Origin: Buttiauxella izardii
GTDB taxonomy: Bacteria; Pseudomonadota; Gammaproteobacteria; Enterobacterales; Enterobacteriaceae
DNA length: 64,000 nucleotides
Assembly (NCBI RefSeq): GCF_003601925.1
Contig: NZ_QZWH01000027.1
Location: 62,001 to 126,000 of the forward strand
Direction of reading: 5' to 3'
Of this stretch, positions 1 to 10,685 are shown in pieces; positions within the stretch are counted from its first letter, which is position 1, and each line of letters begins with the position of its first letter. The translations under genes and the position numbers were made by a program. A model generated the notes under the pieces. It was not told the origin of the DNA and ran no database searches. It saw nothing but the letters and a program-made list of their open reading frames with translations.

Positions 1-2728
1 GCCAGAAATAGAACAGACGCCAGCCATTGCCTGGGAGCCTGCGCCGACCACAGTTACGCCAGATCCCGTGATTGCTCCAGCTCCAGAAAGTTACACCGCC
101 CCTCGTGCCCCTGAGCAATACAATCAGCAGCACAATCCGCAACAGGTGACTAGTCACTGGTCAGAACCAGAAGCTGCGCAGCCTTTTGCTGAGCAAGCAC
201 CGTTTGAACCCACTCCGGTCGAACACGCCCCACCGCAGCCTGCTTATTATGAGCCAGCGCCCGTCGAGCCGATTGCCCAGCCTGAGCCTGTTGAAGAGTT
301 CATACCTGCAACTCGTCCGCCACTGTACCATTTCGAAGAAGTCGAAGAGCGTCGTGCGCGTGAACGCGAACAACTGGCGGCCTGGTATCAGCCCGTTAAC
401 GAACCTAAGCCTGATCCGTATGGCTATGACAGCTCACCGGCCTTTGCATCTACAACATCCACTGACGCTTCGCGCTTTGACTCACCGGCAATACCTGAAA
501 TTCCGGTCGTGCCAGCGCCTGCGATGCCACAAGGTGTGCAGGATGCGGCAAAAGTGGCAGCTGCAGCGGCGGCCTTTAGCCCGGTATTTAGTATTGCCAG
601 CGACGCCCCGCGTCCTCAGGTGAAAGAGGGCATTGGCCCGCAATTGCCACGTCCAAATCGTGTGCGAGTGCCGACTCGTCGTGAGCTAGCGTCTTACGGT
701 ATTAAGCTGCCTTCTCAACGCATGGCTGAAGAAGAAGCCCGTCGTTTGAATGGTACGGAACTGGATGACGACTACGTTGATGATGCCGAAGAAATGGAGC
801 AGCACGAACTTGCGCGCCAGTTCGCCGCACAACAGCAGCAACGTTATGGCGAAGAGTATGAAGACGATGCGTCTGAGCAAGAGGAAGCTGAACAAGCAGA
901 ATTAGCTCGCCAGTTTGCAGCACAGCAGCAACAGCGCTACGCCTCAGAACAGCAGCAACCGACTCAGCAGCAACCAAATAACGTGCCGTTCTCACTGGAT
1001 GATTTTGATTTCTCACCGATGAAAACGTTAGTGAATGATGGGCCGAGCGAGCCGTTATTTACGCCGATCGCGACACAAGCGCCTGCGCCTGTTCAGCAAC
1101 CGCAAAGCTGGCAAGCAGCACCGCAAACGCATGTGCAGCAGCAACCACCGGCACCCGCTCCTGTTGCCGCACCATCGATACAAGAAAGTTTGATTCACCC
1201 GTTCCTGATGCGAAATGGCGACGATCGTCCGCTGCAACGCCCTACGACGCCGTTGCCATCGCTGGACTTGTTGACCTCACCGCCAGCAGAAGTGGAGCCG
1301 ATTGATACCTTTGCGCTTGAGCAAATGGCGCGTCTGGTGGAAGCTCGTCTTGCGGATTATCGCATCAAGGCCGATGTGGTGGATTACTCTCCAGGGCCTG
1401 TTATTACACGCTTTGAGCTTGATTTAGCACCAGGTGTGAAAGCCGCGCGTATCTCTAACTTGTCGCGTGACCTTGCTCGTTCATTGTCCACTGTTGCGGT
1501 TCGTGTTGTTGAAGTTATTCCGGGCAAACCTTACGTTGGCCTCGAATTACCGAACAAAAAACGCCAGACCGTTTACCTGCGCGAAGTGCTGGATTGTGCA
1601 AAGTTCCGTGAGAGTGCTTCGCCGTTAACCGTGGTTTTGGGTAAAGACATCGGCGGCGAACCGGTGATTGCCGATCTGGCGAAAATGCCACACTTGCTGG
1701 TCGCGGGTACAACCGGCTCCGGTAAGTCTGTCGGCGTAAACGCGATGATCCTCAGCATGTTGTATAAAGCGACGCCTGAAGAAGTGCGCTTTATCATGAT
1801 CGACCCGAAAATGCTTGAGTTGTCAGTGTATGAAGGCATTCCACATCTGTTAACTGAAGTCGTAACAGATATGAAAGATGCGGCCAATGCATTGCGCTGG
1901 AGCGTTAACGAAATGGAACGCCGCTACAAATTGATGTCAGCTTTGGGCGTGCGAAATCTGGCGGGTTACAACGAACGTGTGCTTGAAGCTGAACGCATGG
2001 GCCGCCCGATTCCAGATCCGTTCTGGAAACCAGGTGACAGCATGGAAGTTGCGCATCCAATGCTCGAAAAACTGCCGTATATCGTGGTGCTGGTAGACGA
2101 ATTTGCTGACCTGATGATGACGGTGGGCAAGAAAGTCGAAGAGTTGATTGCTCGCCTGGCGCAGAAAGCGCGTGCTGCGGGTATTCACCTGGTGCTGGCA
2201 ACTCAGCGTCCATCCGTTGATGTGATTACCGGTCTGATTAAAGCAAACATCCCGACACGCGTGGCGTTTACTGTGTCGAGTAAAATCGACTCCCGTACCA
2301 TTCTCGATCAGGCTGGTGCTGAGTCACTGCTGGGAATGGGTGACATGCTCTATTCCGGGCCAAACTCGACATTGCCGGTACGTGTTCATGGTGCGTTTGT
2401 TCGTGACCAGGAAGTTCACGCTGTGGTTCAGGACTGGAAAGCACGTGGGCGTCCACAATACATCACCGGAATTACGTCTGACACCGAAAGTGAAGGCGGC
2501 GCAGGTGGTGGGTTGGATGGTGATGAAGAGCTGGATCCGCTGTTTGATCAGGCTGTGGCGTTTGTGGTCGAAAAACGTAAAGCCTCGATTTCAGGTGTTC
2601 AGCGTCAGTTCCGCATCGGTTACAACCGCGCAGCTCGTATTGTAGAACAGATGGAAGCGCAGGGGATCGTGAGTCCACAAGGCCATAACGGTAACCGCGA
2701 AGTGCTTGCGCCACCGCCATTTGAGTAA
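1..2728 (+). CDS. ftsK: DNA translocase FtsK, 3' part (5' end outside window)
   Basis: This is the C-terminal part of FtsK, the septal DNA pump that moves chromosome termini and activates XerCD recombination at dif. The reading frame is open from base 2, giving 908 visible residues of a protein normally about 1,330 long; the N-terminal membrane domain lies outside the window. The first 400 or so residues are the Pro/Gln/Glu-rich linker. The RecA-type motor follows, with Walker A GTTGSGKS (1706-1729) and Walker B LVDEFADL (Asp-Glu at 2096-2101). The last 65 or so codons form the winged-helix gamma domain that reads KOPS sequences, ending LAPPPFE. The linker carries a duplicated 14-residue block (806-847 and 899-940). 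lolA begins 15 bp downstream, as in E. coli. The family assignment is certain. Confidence 0.98.
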   Translation, partial: PEIEQTPAIAWEPAPTTVTPDPVIAPAPESYTAPRAPEQYNQQHNPQQVTSHWSEPEAAQPFAEQAPFEPTPVEHAPPQPAYYEPAPVEPIAQPEPVEEFIPATRPPLYHFEEVEERRAREREQLAAWYQPVNEPKPDPYGYDSSPAFASTTSTDASRFDSPAIPEIPVVPAPAMPQGVQDAAKVAAAAAAFSPVFSIASDAPRPQVKEGIGPQLPRPNRVRVPTRRELASYGIKLPSQRMAEEEARRLNGTELDDDYVDDAEEMEQHELARQFAAQQQQRYGEEYEDDASEQEEAEQAELARQFAAQQQQRYASEQQQPTQQQPNNVPFSLDDFDFSPMKTLVNDGPSEPLFTPIATQAPAPVQQPQSWQAAPQTHVQQQPPAPAPVAAPSIQESLIHPFLMRNGDDRPLQRPTTPLPSLDLLTSPPAEVEPIDTFALEQMARLVEARLADYRIKADVVDYSPGPVITRFELDLAPGVKAARISNLSRDLARSLSTVAVRVVEVIPGKPYVGLELPNKKRQTVYLREVLDCAKFRESASPLTVVLGKDIGGEPVIADLAKMPHLLVAGTTGSGKSVGVNAMILSMLYKATPEEVRFIMIDPKMLELSVYEGIPHLLTEVVTDMKDAANALRWSVNEMERRYKLMSALGVRNLAGYNERVLEAERMGRPIPDPFWKPGDSMEVAHPMLEKLPYIVVLVDEFADLMMTVGKKVEELIARLAQKARAAGIHLVLATQRPSVDVITGLIKANIPTRVAFTVSSKIDSRTILDQAGAESLLGMGDMLYSGPNSTLPVRVHGAFVRDQEVHAVVQDWKARGRPQYITGITSDTESEGGAGGGLDGDEELDPLFDQAVAFVVEKRKASISGVQRQFRIGYNRAARIVEQMEAQGIVSPQGHNGNREVLAPPPFE
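806..940 (+). repeat. Duplicated [14 protein letters not shown] block in the FtsK linker
   Basis: Two identical 14-residue peptides are encoded at 806-847 and 899-940, 93 bp apart. They are separated by an acidic stretch rich in Glu and Asp. The two copies use different synonymous codons, so the peptide is more conserved than the DNA. FtsK linkers are known to vary in length through short repeats. Confidence 0.8.
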
Positions 2729-2743
2729 CCCTAAGGGATCGTA

Positions 2744-3355
2744 ATGAAGAAAATTGCTATTACTTGTGCATTATTGACGGCTCTGGCTGCAACTTCCGTT
2801 TGGGCTGATGCGGCGGGTGATTTGAAAACACGTCTGGATAAAGTCAGCAGCTTCCACGCCAGCTTCACTCAGAAAGTGACCGATGGTAGCGGTGCTGCCG
2901 TGCAGGAAGGTCAGGGTGATTTGTGGGTTAAGCGCCCAAATTTATTCAACTGGCATATGACTCAACCGGATGAAAGCATCCTGGTTTCTGATGGTAAAAC
3001 ATTGTGGTTCTACAACCCGTTTGTTGAGCAAGTGAGCGCCACCTGGCTGAAAGATGCAACTGGCAATACACCGTTTATGCTGATTGCTCGTAACCAGAGC
3101 AGTGACTGGCAGCAGTACAACATCAAACAAAGCGGTGATGATTTTATTCTGACGCCTAAAACCGCTGCCGGAAACCTCAAGCAATTCACCATTAATGTTG
3201 GGCGTGATGGCACAATCCATCAGTTCAGCGCCATTGAGCAAGACGACCAGCGCAGCAGCTATGCGCTGAAATCTCAGCAAAATGGCTCGGTGGATATGAG
3301 CAAGTTTACGTTTACCCCGCCAAAAGGCGTGACGGTGGACGACCAACGTAAGTAG
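2744..3355 (+). CDS. lolA: Periplasmic outer-membrane lipoprotein chaperone LolA
   Basis: LolA accepts mature outer-membrane lipoproteins from the LolCDE transporter and carries them across the periplasm to LolB. The 203-residue length equals that of E. coli LolA. Residues 1-21 form a Sec signal peptide (basic MKK start, hydrophobic core, SVWA cleavage site), so mature LolA starts DAAGDL. The conserved segments [13 protein letters not shown] and [17 protein letters not shown] form part of the beta-barrel cavity that holds the acyl chains. The gene lies 15 bp after ftsK and 8 bp before rarA, all on the same strand, consistent with co-transcription. Confidence 0.98.
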   Translation: MKKIAITCALLTALAATSVWADAAGDLKTRLDKVSSFHASFTQKVTDGSGAAVQEGQGDLWVKRPNLFNWHMTQPDESILVSDGKTLWFYNPFVEQVSATWLKDATGNTPFMLIARNQSSDWQQYNIKQSGDDFILTPKTAAGNLKQFTINVGRDGTIHQFSAIEQDDQRSSYALKSQQNGSVDMSKFTFTPPKGVTVDDQRK

Positions 3356-3363
3356 AGGTATGA

Positions 3364-4707
3364 GTGAGCAACCTGTCGCTCGATTTTTCTGAAAATACCT
3401 TCCAGCCTCTGGCCGCACGTATGCGGCCAGAGAACCTCGCGCAGTACATCGGCCAACAGCATCTTCTTGCTCCAGGCAAATCTCTTCCGAAAGCTATCGA
3501 AGCCGGGCATCTCCATTCGATGATTTTATGGGGGCCACCAGGCACCGGTAAAACCACGCTGGCGGAAGTGATTGCGCATTATGCCGACGCGGATGTAGAG
3601 CGAATTTCGGCGGTAACTTCCGGTGTAAAAGAAATTCGTGAAGCCATAGAGCGAGCGCGCCAGAGCCGTAATGCAGGGCGCCGCACGATCCTGTTTGTGG
3701 ACGAAGTCCATCGTTTCAATAAAAGCCAGCAGGATGCTTTCCTGCCGCATATTGAAGACGGCACGATCACGTTTATTGGTGCGACCACCGAAAACCCCTC
3801 GTTCGAATTAAACTCTGCTCTGCTTTCCCGTGCCCGTGTTTATTTGCTCAAATCGCTGACGACAGAAGATATTGAAAAAGTCCTCGACCAGGCAATGCAC
3901 GACACCGCTCGCGGCTATGGCGGGCAGAATATCGTTCTGCCGGATGAGACTCGTCTGGCTATCGCCCAACTGGTTAACGGTGACGCTCGCCGTGCGCTGA
4001 ACACGCTGGAAATGATGGCCGATATGGCTGAAGTTGATGCTAGCGGCAATCGCGTTTTGCAGATTGCGCTGTTAACCGAAATCGCTGGTGAACGCAGTGC
4101 GCGTTTTGATAATAAAGGCGACCGTTTTTACGATCTGATTTCCGCATTGCACAAATCGGTTCGCGGTTCCTCGCCGGATGCAGCCTTGTACTGGTACGCA
4201 CGCATTATTACGGCGGGAGGTGATCCGTTGTATGTCGCTCGCCGTTTGCTGGCGATTGCCTCTGAAGATGTCGGTAATGCCGATCCGCGTGGTATGCAGG
4301 TTGCTATTTCCGCGTGGGACTGCTTTACGCGTGTTGGCCCAGCGGAAGGGGAACGAGCCATCGCTCAAGCCATTGTTTACCTGGCTTGTGCACCAAAAAG
4401 TAATGCAGTTTATACAGCATTCAAAGCGGCGATGGCCGATGCTCGTGAACGCCCGGATTACGATGTTCCGGTTCATCTTCGTAATGCGCCAACCAAACTG
4501 ATGAAAGAAATGGGGTACGGCCAGGAGTATCGCTATGCTCATGACGAACCCAATGCCTACGCTTCCGGCGAGGTTTACTTCCCGCAGGAAATGGCACAAA
4601 CACGCTATTATCGGCCAACAAACAGAGGTCTTGAAGGCAAGATTGGTGAAAAGCTCGCCTGGCTTGCTGAACAGGATCAAAATAGCCCGACAAAACGCTA
4701 CCGATAA
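3364..4707 (+). CDS. rarA: Replication-associated recombination AAA+ ATPase RarA (MgsA)
   Basis: RarA is a clamp-loader-like AAA+ ATPase that acts at stalled replication forks and interacts with SSB; it is related to eukaryotic WRNIP1. Walker A is GPPGTGKT at residues 57-64, Walker B is the DEVH at 113-116, and sensor 1 lies in [10 protein letters not shown]. The C-terminal half is the helical tetramerisation domain. Translation starts at GTG 3364: the nearby ATG at 3360 is in another frame and soon reaches a stop. The resulting 447 residues begin MSNLSLDFS, as in E. coli. The gene follows lolA by 8 bp. Confidence 0.97.
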   Translation: MSNLSLDFSENTFQPLAARMRPENLAQYIGQQHLLAPGKSLPKAIEAGHLHSMILWGPPGTGKTTLAEVIAHYADADVERISAVTSGVKEIREAIERARQSRNAGRRTILFVDEVHRFNKSQQDAFLPHIEDGTITFIGATTENPSFELNSALLSRARVYLLKSLTTEDIEKVLDQAMHDTARGYGGQNIVLPDETRLAIAQLVNGDARRALNTLEMMADMAEVDASGNRVLQIALLTEIAGERSARFDNKGDRFYDLISALHKSVRGSSPDAALYWYARIITAGGDPLYVARRLLAIASEDVGNADPRGMQVAISAWDCFTRVGPAEGERAIAQAIVYLACAPKSNAVYTAFKAAMADARERPDYDVPVHLRNAPTKLMKEMGYGQEYRYAHDEPNAYASGEVYFPQEMAQTRYYRPTNRGLEGKIGEKLAWLAEQDQNSPTKRYR

Positions 4708-4780
4708 TTCAGGCGTTGCGGTAAGGTTAGCAAGACTATCATTGCGGTTGCAGGCTGTGACCGCTATCCCCTTCATTTAA

Positions 4781-6094
<1,314 letters not shown>

Positions 6095-6132
6095 TTATTG
6101 CGGCTGATGTATTAGTTCTGTTTCACACTCGA

Positions 6133-6157
6133 AAAGCGCCTAAGGGCGCTTTTTTTA
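6133..6157 (+). terminator. serS terminator
   Basis: The stem AAAGCGCC (6133-6140) and GGCGCTTT (6145-6152) has a TAAG loop and is followed by a run of T. It is a textbook Rho-independent terminator 38 bp after the serS stop. Confidence 0.9.
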
Positions 6158-6197
6158 TGCCGTAAATATTCTCATTCCCACAGATAATCCTCCTTTA

Positions 6198-6238
6198 TTG
6201 ACATCAGGCAATAACAAATACCCCTATATGAGTATCAT
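6198..6238 (+). promoter_or_regulatory. Probable FNR-dependent dmsA promoter
   Basis: TTGAC-ATCA-GGCAA at 6198-6211 matches the FNR consensus TTGAT-N4-ATCAA at 7 of 10 positions. A -10-like TATCAT lies at 6233-6238. If transcription starts near 6245, the site centre falls at about -41, the class II activator position known for the E. coli dms operon. The motif and spacing are visible. Anaerobic activation is inferred from the family. Confidence 0.5.
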
Positions 6239-6245
6239 TGCCTCC

Positions 6246-6459
6246 AGAAAGAGAGTGATGATGACGAATACAACTCATTCAGTTCCCTTATCATTTGGCT
6301 GTTTGAAGTGACATGATGTGACCGACAGCCAGTCGTGGTGCTGACATAAATTAAGACACTCCTTTCTCTTTTTGGCTGAGCAACGGAAACGCGGGCCGCA
6401 ACTCCCTAAGTAACCACCGCCAGCTTGTTCAAACGTGAGCACGAAACAAGTGGGTCATT
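6246..6459 (+). promoter_or_regulatory. Long dmsA 5' leader with potential RNA structure
   Basis: About 215 nt separate the inferred start of transcription from the dmsA ATG. Visible elements are: (a) complement CAGCCA 6326-6331 with TGGCTG 6373-6378; (b) GTGGT 6335-6339 with ACCAC 6413-6417, which would cross (a) as a pseudoknot; (c) TTTCTCTTT 6363-6371, perfectly complementary to AAAGAGAAA 6463-6471 in dmsA codons 2-4, and by 7 nt to the purine stretch at 6248-6254; (d) hairpin CTTGTT 6424-6429 / AACAAG 6445-6450 with inner CGTG/CACG, ending 9 nt before the ATG. The complementarity is observed. A regulatory role is inference. Confidence 0.4.
6258..6311 (+). CDS. Possible 17-codon upstream ORF in the dmsA leader
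   Basis: A short frame, MMTNTTHSVPLSFGCLK, starts at tandem ATGs (6258 and 6261) directly after a purine-rich AGAAAGAGAG that could serve as a ribosome-binding site. It would begin about 13 nt from the inferred transcript start. No homologue is recognised, and such a short frame can arise by chance. Its interest lies in its position and in the complementarity of its putative binding site to 6365-6371. Confidence 0.2.
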   Translation: MMTNTTHSVPLSFGCLK

Positions 6460-8904
6460 ATGAAAGAGAAAACTCCTAATGCGGTTCTGAGCGCACAGGT
6501 CAGCCGCCGTAAGCTGGTGACAACCACCGCTATCGGTGGGCTTGCTGCTGCGAGCAGTGCATTAACACTCCCCTTTAGCCGACTGGCTTTTGCCCAAACT
6601 GCCGCTGATACGGTGAGTTCTGCTGAAAATGTCGTCTGGAGCGCTTGCACCGTAAACTGTGGAAGCCGCTGCCCGCTGCGCATGCATGTGGTTGATGGCG
6701 AAATCAAATACGTTGAAACCGACAATACCGGTAATGATGATTATGAAGGGCTGCATCAGGTTCGCGCCTGTTTGCGTGGCCGTTCAATGCGTCGCCGTGT
6801 CTATAACGCCGATCGCCTGAAATACCCGATGAAGCGCGTTGGTGCTCGAGGGGAAGGTAAATTTGAGAAAATCAGTTGGGATGAAGCATTCGATACCATC
6901 GCCAACAGCATGAAAGGCATCATCAAAGAGCATGGCAACGAAGCTATTTACCTGAACTACGGTACTGGGACGCTGGGTGGAACGATGACTCGCTCCTGGC
7001 CGCCTGGCTCCACACTGATTGCCCGCCTGATGAACTGCTGCGGCGGTTATCTGAACCATTACGGCGACTATTCCACCGCGCAAATTGCCGCTGGCCTGAA
7101 TTACACCTATGGTGGCTGGGCGGATGGCAACAGCCCGTCTGACATTGAAAACAGTAAACTTGTCGTGTTGTTTGGGAATAACCCTGGCGAAACGCGCATG
7201 AGTGGCGGCGGGGTGACATATTACCTCGAGCAAGCGCGTGAAAAATCCAATGCCCGCATGATTATCATTGACCCGCGTTATACCGATACGGGGGCGGGCC
7301 GTGAAGATGAATGGATTCCGATTCGCCCCGGTACTGATACCGCGCTTATCTCGGCACTGGCGTGGGTGATGATCTCTGAAAACCTCGTTGATCAGCCATT
7401 CCTTGATAAATATTGCGTCGGCTACGACGAAAAGACACTGCCAAAAACGGCTCCAGCGAATGGCCATTACAAGGCTTACATCCTGGGTCAAGGGGCCGAT
7501 GGTCTGGCGAAAACACCACAGTGGGCTGCCAAAATCACCGGTATTCCTGCTGAACGCATTGTGCAACTGGCGCGTGAAATCGCCACAGCCAAACCTGCTT
7601 TTATTAGCCAGGGTTGGGGGCCGCAGCGCCACTCAAACGGTGAGCTGGTTTCCCGTGCTATCGCGATGTTGTCGATTCTGACCGGAAACGTGGGCATCAA
7701 CGGTGGCAACAGCGGCGCGCGTGAAGGGTCGTATGATTTGCCTTTCGTGCGTATGCCAACACTGGAAAACCCAGTGCAGACCAGCATTTCGATGTTCTTG
7801 TGGACGGATGCCATTGAGCGTGGGCCAGAAATGACCGCGACTCGTGACGGCGTTCGCGGCAAAGATAAACTCGATGTGCCAATCAAAATGGTCTGGAACT
7901 ATGCCAGTAACTGCCTGATAAACCAGCACTCCGAAATTAACCGTACGCACGATATCCTGCAAGACGACAAGAAATGCGAAATGATTGTGGTGATCGATAA
8001 CCACATGACTTCATCAGCAAAATATGCCGATATTTTGCTTCCAGACTGCACCGCCTCTGAGCAAATGGACTTCTGCCTGGATGCGTCCTGCGGCAACATG
8101 TCGTATGTGATTTTTGCTGATCAGGCAATCAAACCGCGCTTTGAATGCAAAACTATCTATGAAATGACCACTGAGCTGGCGAAACGAATGGGTGTTGAGG
8201 CTAAGTTCACTGAAGGCCGCACGCAAGAAGGCTGGATGCGTCATTTATATCAACAATCTCAGGAAGCGATTCCGGAATTGCCAGGTTTTGATGAGTTCCG
8301 TAAGCAAGGCATCTTTAAGAAGCGCGACCCGGAAGGGCATCACGTGGCTTACAAGGCCTTCCGCGAAGATCCTGCCGCCAATCCGCTGACGACGCCATCC
8401 GGGAAAATTGAAATCTACTCTGAGCAATTAGCTGAGATTGCCGCGACCTGGCAACTCAACGAAGGCGATGTTATCGATCCACTGCCGGTTTATAGCGCGG
8501 GCTTTGAAAACTACGGCGATCCGTTGGCAGAAACATGGCCATTACAGATGACCGGTTTCCACTATAAAGCGCGTACTCACTCAACGTACGGCAACGTGGA
8601 AGTGCTGAAGGCCGCCTGCCGTCAGGAAATGTGGATCAACCCGATTGACGCGCAACAGCGTGGCATCAAGAACGGTGACATGATTCGCATCTTCAACGGC
8701 CGTGGTGAAGTCCATATCAATGCGAAAGTGACGCCGCGTATTATTCCTGGCGTTGTCGCGATGGGGGAAGGGGCGTGGTATAGCCCGGATGCCAATAAAG
8801 TTGACCACGCTGGCTGCATTAACGTGTTGACCACCCAGCGACCATCGCCACTGGCGAAAGGCAACCCATCCCACAGTAACCTCGTCCAGGTCGAGAAGGC
8901 GTAA
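6460..8904 (+). CDS. dmsA: Anaerobic dimethyl sulfoxide reductase, molybdopterin subunit A
   Basis: DmsA is the catalytic subunit that reduces DMSO and amine or pyridine N-oxides as a terminal electron acceptor. It carries bis-MGD molybdenum and one [4Fe-4S] cluster. The 814 residues equal the E. coli length. Residues 15-20 (SRRKLV) are the twin-arginine motif, followed by a hydrophobic segment to about residue 45. The cluster ligands C63, C67 and C71 lie in ACTVNCGSRC, with a fourth cysteine in VRACLRG. The NHYGDYST segment contains the family serine ligand of Mo. The C-terminal molybdopterin-dinucleotide-binding domain includes TGFHYKARTHSTYG. dmsB follows after 10 bp, in one operon with dmsC. 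Expression is probably anaerobic through the FNR-like site upstream. Confidence 0.98.
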   Translation: MKEKTPNAVLSAQVSRRKLVTTTAIGGLAAASSALTLPFSRLAFAQTAADTVSSAENVVWSACTVNCGSRCPLRMHVVDGEIKYVETDNTGNDDYEGLHQVRACLRGRSMRRRVYNADRLKYPMKRVGARGEGKFEKISWDEAFDTIANSMKGIIKEHGNEAIYLNYGTGTLGGTMTRSWPPGSTLIARLMNCCGGYLNHYGDYSTAQIAAGLNYTYGGWADGNSPSDIENSKLVVLFGNNPGETRMSGGGVTYYLEQAREKSNARMIIIDPRYTDTGAGREDEWIPIRPGTDTALISALAWVMISENLVDQPFLDKYCVGYDEKTLPKTAPANGHYKAYILGQGADGLAKTPQWAAKITGIPAERIVQLAREIATAKPAFISQGWGPQRHSNGELVSRAIAMLSILTGNVGINGGNSGAREGSYDLPFVRMPTLENPVQTSISMFLWTDAIERGPEMTATRDGVRGKDKLDVPIKMVWNYASNCLINQHSEINRTHDILQDDKKCEMIVVIDNHMTSSAKYADILLPDCTASEQMDFCLDASCGNMSYVIFADQAIKPRFECKTIYEMTTELAKRMGVEAKFTEGRTQEGWMRHLYQQSQEAIPELPGFDEFRKQGIFKKRDPEGHHVAYKAFREDPAANPLTTPSGKIEIYSEQLAEIAATWQLNEGDVIDPLPVYSAGFENYGDPLAETWPLQMTGFHYKARTHSTYGNVEVLKAACRQEMWINPIDAQQRGIKNGDMIRIFNGRGEVHINAKVTPRIIPGVVAMGEGAWYSPDANKVDHAGCINVLTTQRPSPLAKGNPSHSNLVQVEKA

Positions 8905-8914
8905 GGAATAGCTG

Positions 8915-9532
8915 ATGACAACCCAATACGGATTTTATATCGACTCTAGCCGTTGTACCGGCTGCAAGACCTGCGAGCTGGCTTGCAAAGATTACAAAAA
9001 CTTAGGCCCGGATGTCAGCTTCCGCCGCATTTATGAGTACGCGGGCGGTGACTGGCAAGAGGACAACGGCGTCTGGCAGCAAAACGTCTTTGCCTATTAC
9101 CTGTCGATTGCCTGTAACCATTGCGAAGACCCGGCCTGTACCAAAGTCTGCCCGAGCGGCGCAATGCACAAACGCGAAGATGGCTTTGTGGTCGTTAACG
9201 AAGACGTGTGTATCGGCTGCCGCTACTGCCACATGGCTTGCCCTTATGGCGCACCGCAGTACAACGCTGAAAAAGGTCACATGACCAAATGCGATGGCTG
9301 CTATTCGCGTATCGCTGAAGGCAAGAAACCGATTTGCGTGGAATCTTGCCCGCTGCGTGCGCTGGATATGGCTCCGATTGCGGAATTGCGTGAAAAGTAT
9401 GGCGAGCAAGCCGCCATTGCGCCGCTGCCATCAGCACATTTCACTAAGCCAAATATCGTGATTAAACCGAATGCCAACAGCCGTCCTTGCGGGGATAAAA
9501 CCGGCTATCTGGCTAACCCGAAGGAGGTCTAA
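8915..9532 (+). CDS. dmsB: DMSO reductase iron-sulfur subunit B
   Basis: DmsB is the electron-transfer subunit passing electrons from the quinol site on DmsC to DmsA through four [4Fe-4S] clusters. All four cysteine groups are present: CTGCKTCELACK, CNHCEDPACTKVCP, CIGCRYCHMACP, and CDGC with the distal CVESCP. The 205 residues match E. coli. It lacks its own signal peptide and is exported by the Tat system together with DmsA. dmsC starts 1 bp after the stop, with AAGGAGG inside the end of dmsB as its ribosome-binding site. Confidence 0.98.
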   Translation: MTTQYGFYIDSSRCTGCKTCELACKDYKNLGPDVSFRRIYEYAGGDWQEDNGVWQQNVFAYYLSIACNHCEDPACTKVCPSGAMHKREDGFVVVNEDVCIGCRYCHMACPYGAPQYNAEKGHMTKCDGCYSRIAEGKKPICVESCPLRALDMAPIAELREKYGEQAAIAPLPSAHFTKPNIVIKPNANSRPCGDKTGYLANPKEV

Positions 9533-9533
9533 G

Positions 9534-10394
9534 ATGGGTAACGGATGGCATGAATGGCCGTTAATGGTCTTTACGGTTTTAGGGCAATGCGTGGCAGGCG
9601 GTTTTATCGTTATGGCGTTGGCGTTGATGACGGGCGTTTCTGAACGCGCGCAGCAAAAACGTGTGCACTGGGCGATGATCGTGCTGTGGATACTGATGGG
9701 AATCGGCTTTATGGCCTCGGTTCTGCATCTGGGTTCACCGCTGCGCGCTTTCAATTCACTCAATCGCATTGGCGATTCGGCACTGAGTAATGAAATTGCC
9801 AGCGGTTCAGTGTTCTTCGCGGTGGGCGGTTTTTGGTGGCTGATTACCGTTCTGGGCAAAATGCCGCAGGCATTGGGTAAAATCTGGATGGTTCTGACCA
9901 TGATTCTGGGCGTGTTTTTCGTCTGGATGATGTGCAAGGTTTACCTGATTGATACCGTGCCAACCTGGTATAGCGCTTATACACCGCTCAGCTTCTTCCT
10001 GACGATGTTTATTGGTGGCCCGCTTCTGGGCTATTTGCTGCTGCGTGTTGCGGGCGTGCAGGGTTGGGGCATGCGACTTCTTCCTGCTATTTCGCTTTTA
10101 GCGATTGTGATGAGCACCGTTGTGGTGATGTTACAAAGCATGGAACTGGCTACGATTCAGAGTTCTATTGCTCAGGCCTCGGCACTCGTGCCGCAATATG
10201 GCGCGTTAATGTCATGGCGATTAGTGCTACTGGCTGCTGCATTAGTTTGTTGGATTGTTCCACAGCTAAAAGGTGGGTTAGCAAGTCCAGCAGTTCTGAC
10301 GTTCGCATTCGTGCTGATGATTGCCGGAGAGCTTATCGGTCGCGGCGTTTTCTATGGCCTGCATATGACCGTTGGCATGGCGATAGCGAGTTAA
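9534..10394 (+). CDS. dmsC: DMSO reductase membrane anchor subunit C
   Basis: DmsC anchors the reductase to the inner membrane and oxidises menaquinol. Translation is placed at ATG 9534 because a near-perfect AAGGAGG lies just upstream and the product (MGNGWHEWPL..., 286 residues) then matches E. coli DmsC; longer in-frame starts run back through the dmsB coding region. The sequence is strongly hydrophobic, with about eight membrane helices, as expected for the NrfD/DmsC-type anchor. It is the last gene of the operon. Confidence 0.96.
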   Translation: MGNGWHEWPLMVFTVLGQCVAGGFIVMALALMTGVSERAQQKRVHWAMIVLWILMGIGFMASVLHLGSPLRAFNSLNRIGDSALSNEIASGSVFFAVGGFWWLITVLGKMPQALGKIWMVLTMILGVFFVWMMCKVYLIDTVPTWYSAYTPLSFFLTMFIGGPLLGYLLLRVAGVQGWGMRLLPAISLLAIVMSTVVVMLQSMELATIQSSIAQASALVPQYGALMSWRLVLLAAALVCWIVPQLKGGLASPAVLTFAFVLMIAGELIGRGVFYGLHMTVGMAIAS

Positions 10395-10410
10395 TAAAAC
10401 TTCTGATATT

Positions 10411-10438
10411 AAATGCGCCTCCGGGCGCATTTTTTTTG
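10411..10438 (+). terminator. dmsABC terminator
   Basis: AAATGCGCC (10411-10419), a TCCG loop and GGCGCATTT (10424-10432) are followed by further T residues, 17 bp after the dmsC stop. Confidence 0.92.
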
Positions 10439-10622
10439 CTCTTGCATAGGAAAATATCATCCGACTCACCATGAAATTTTTCATATATCCCGCTTCGATC
10501 AATTTTTGCTGATCCCATCAAAAACAGCGAGATAGCATTATGGCGCTGTACTTTGCTCGCCACTTGGATAAGTTTTTCAAATCGACCGCTTTCAAATCGT
10601 GCCAGGCCCCGTCAGCGCTGGA

Positions 10623-10650
10623 TTGACAATCATTTTTCCAGTGGCATGAT
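10623..10650 (+). promoter_or_regulatory. Candidate ycaD promoter
   Basis: An exact TTGACA at 10623-10628 is followed after 16 bp by CATGAT (10645-10650, 4 of 6 to TATAAT). The start codon of the MFS gene is 35 bp downstream. The rest of the 247-bp gap from 10439 shows no clear gene or repeat. Confidence 0.4.
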
Positions 10651-10685
10651 GCGCACAAATTATTCTCTTCCTCGCGGTTTTTTAC

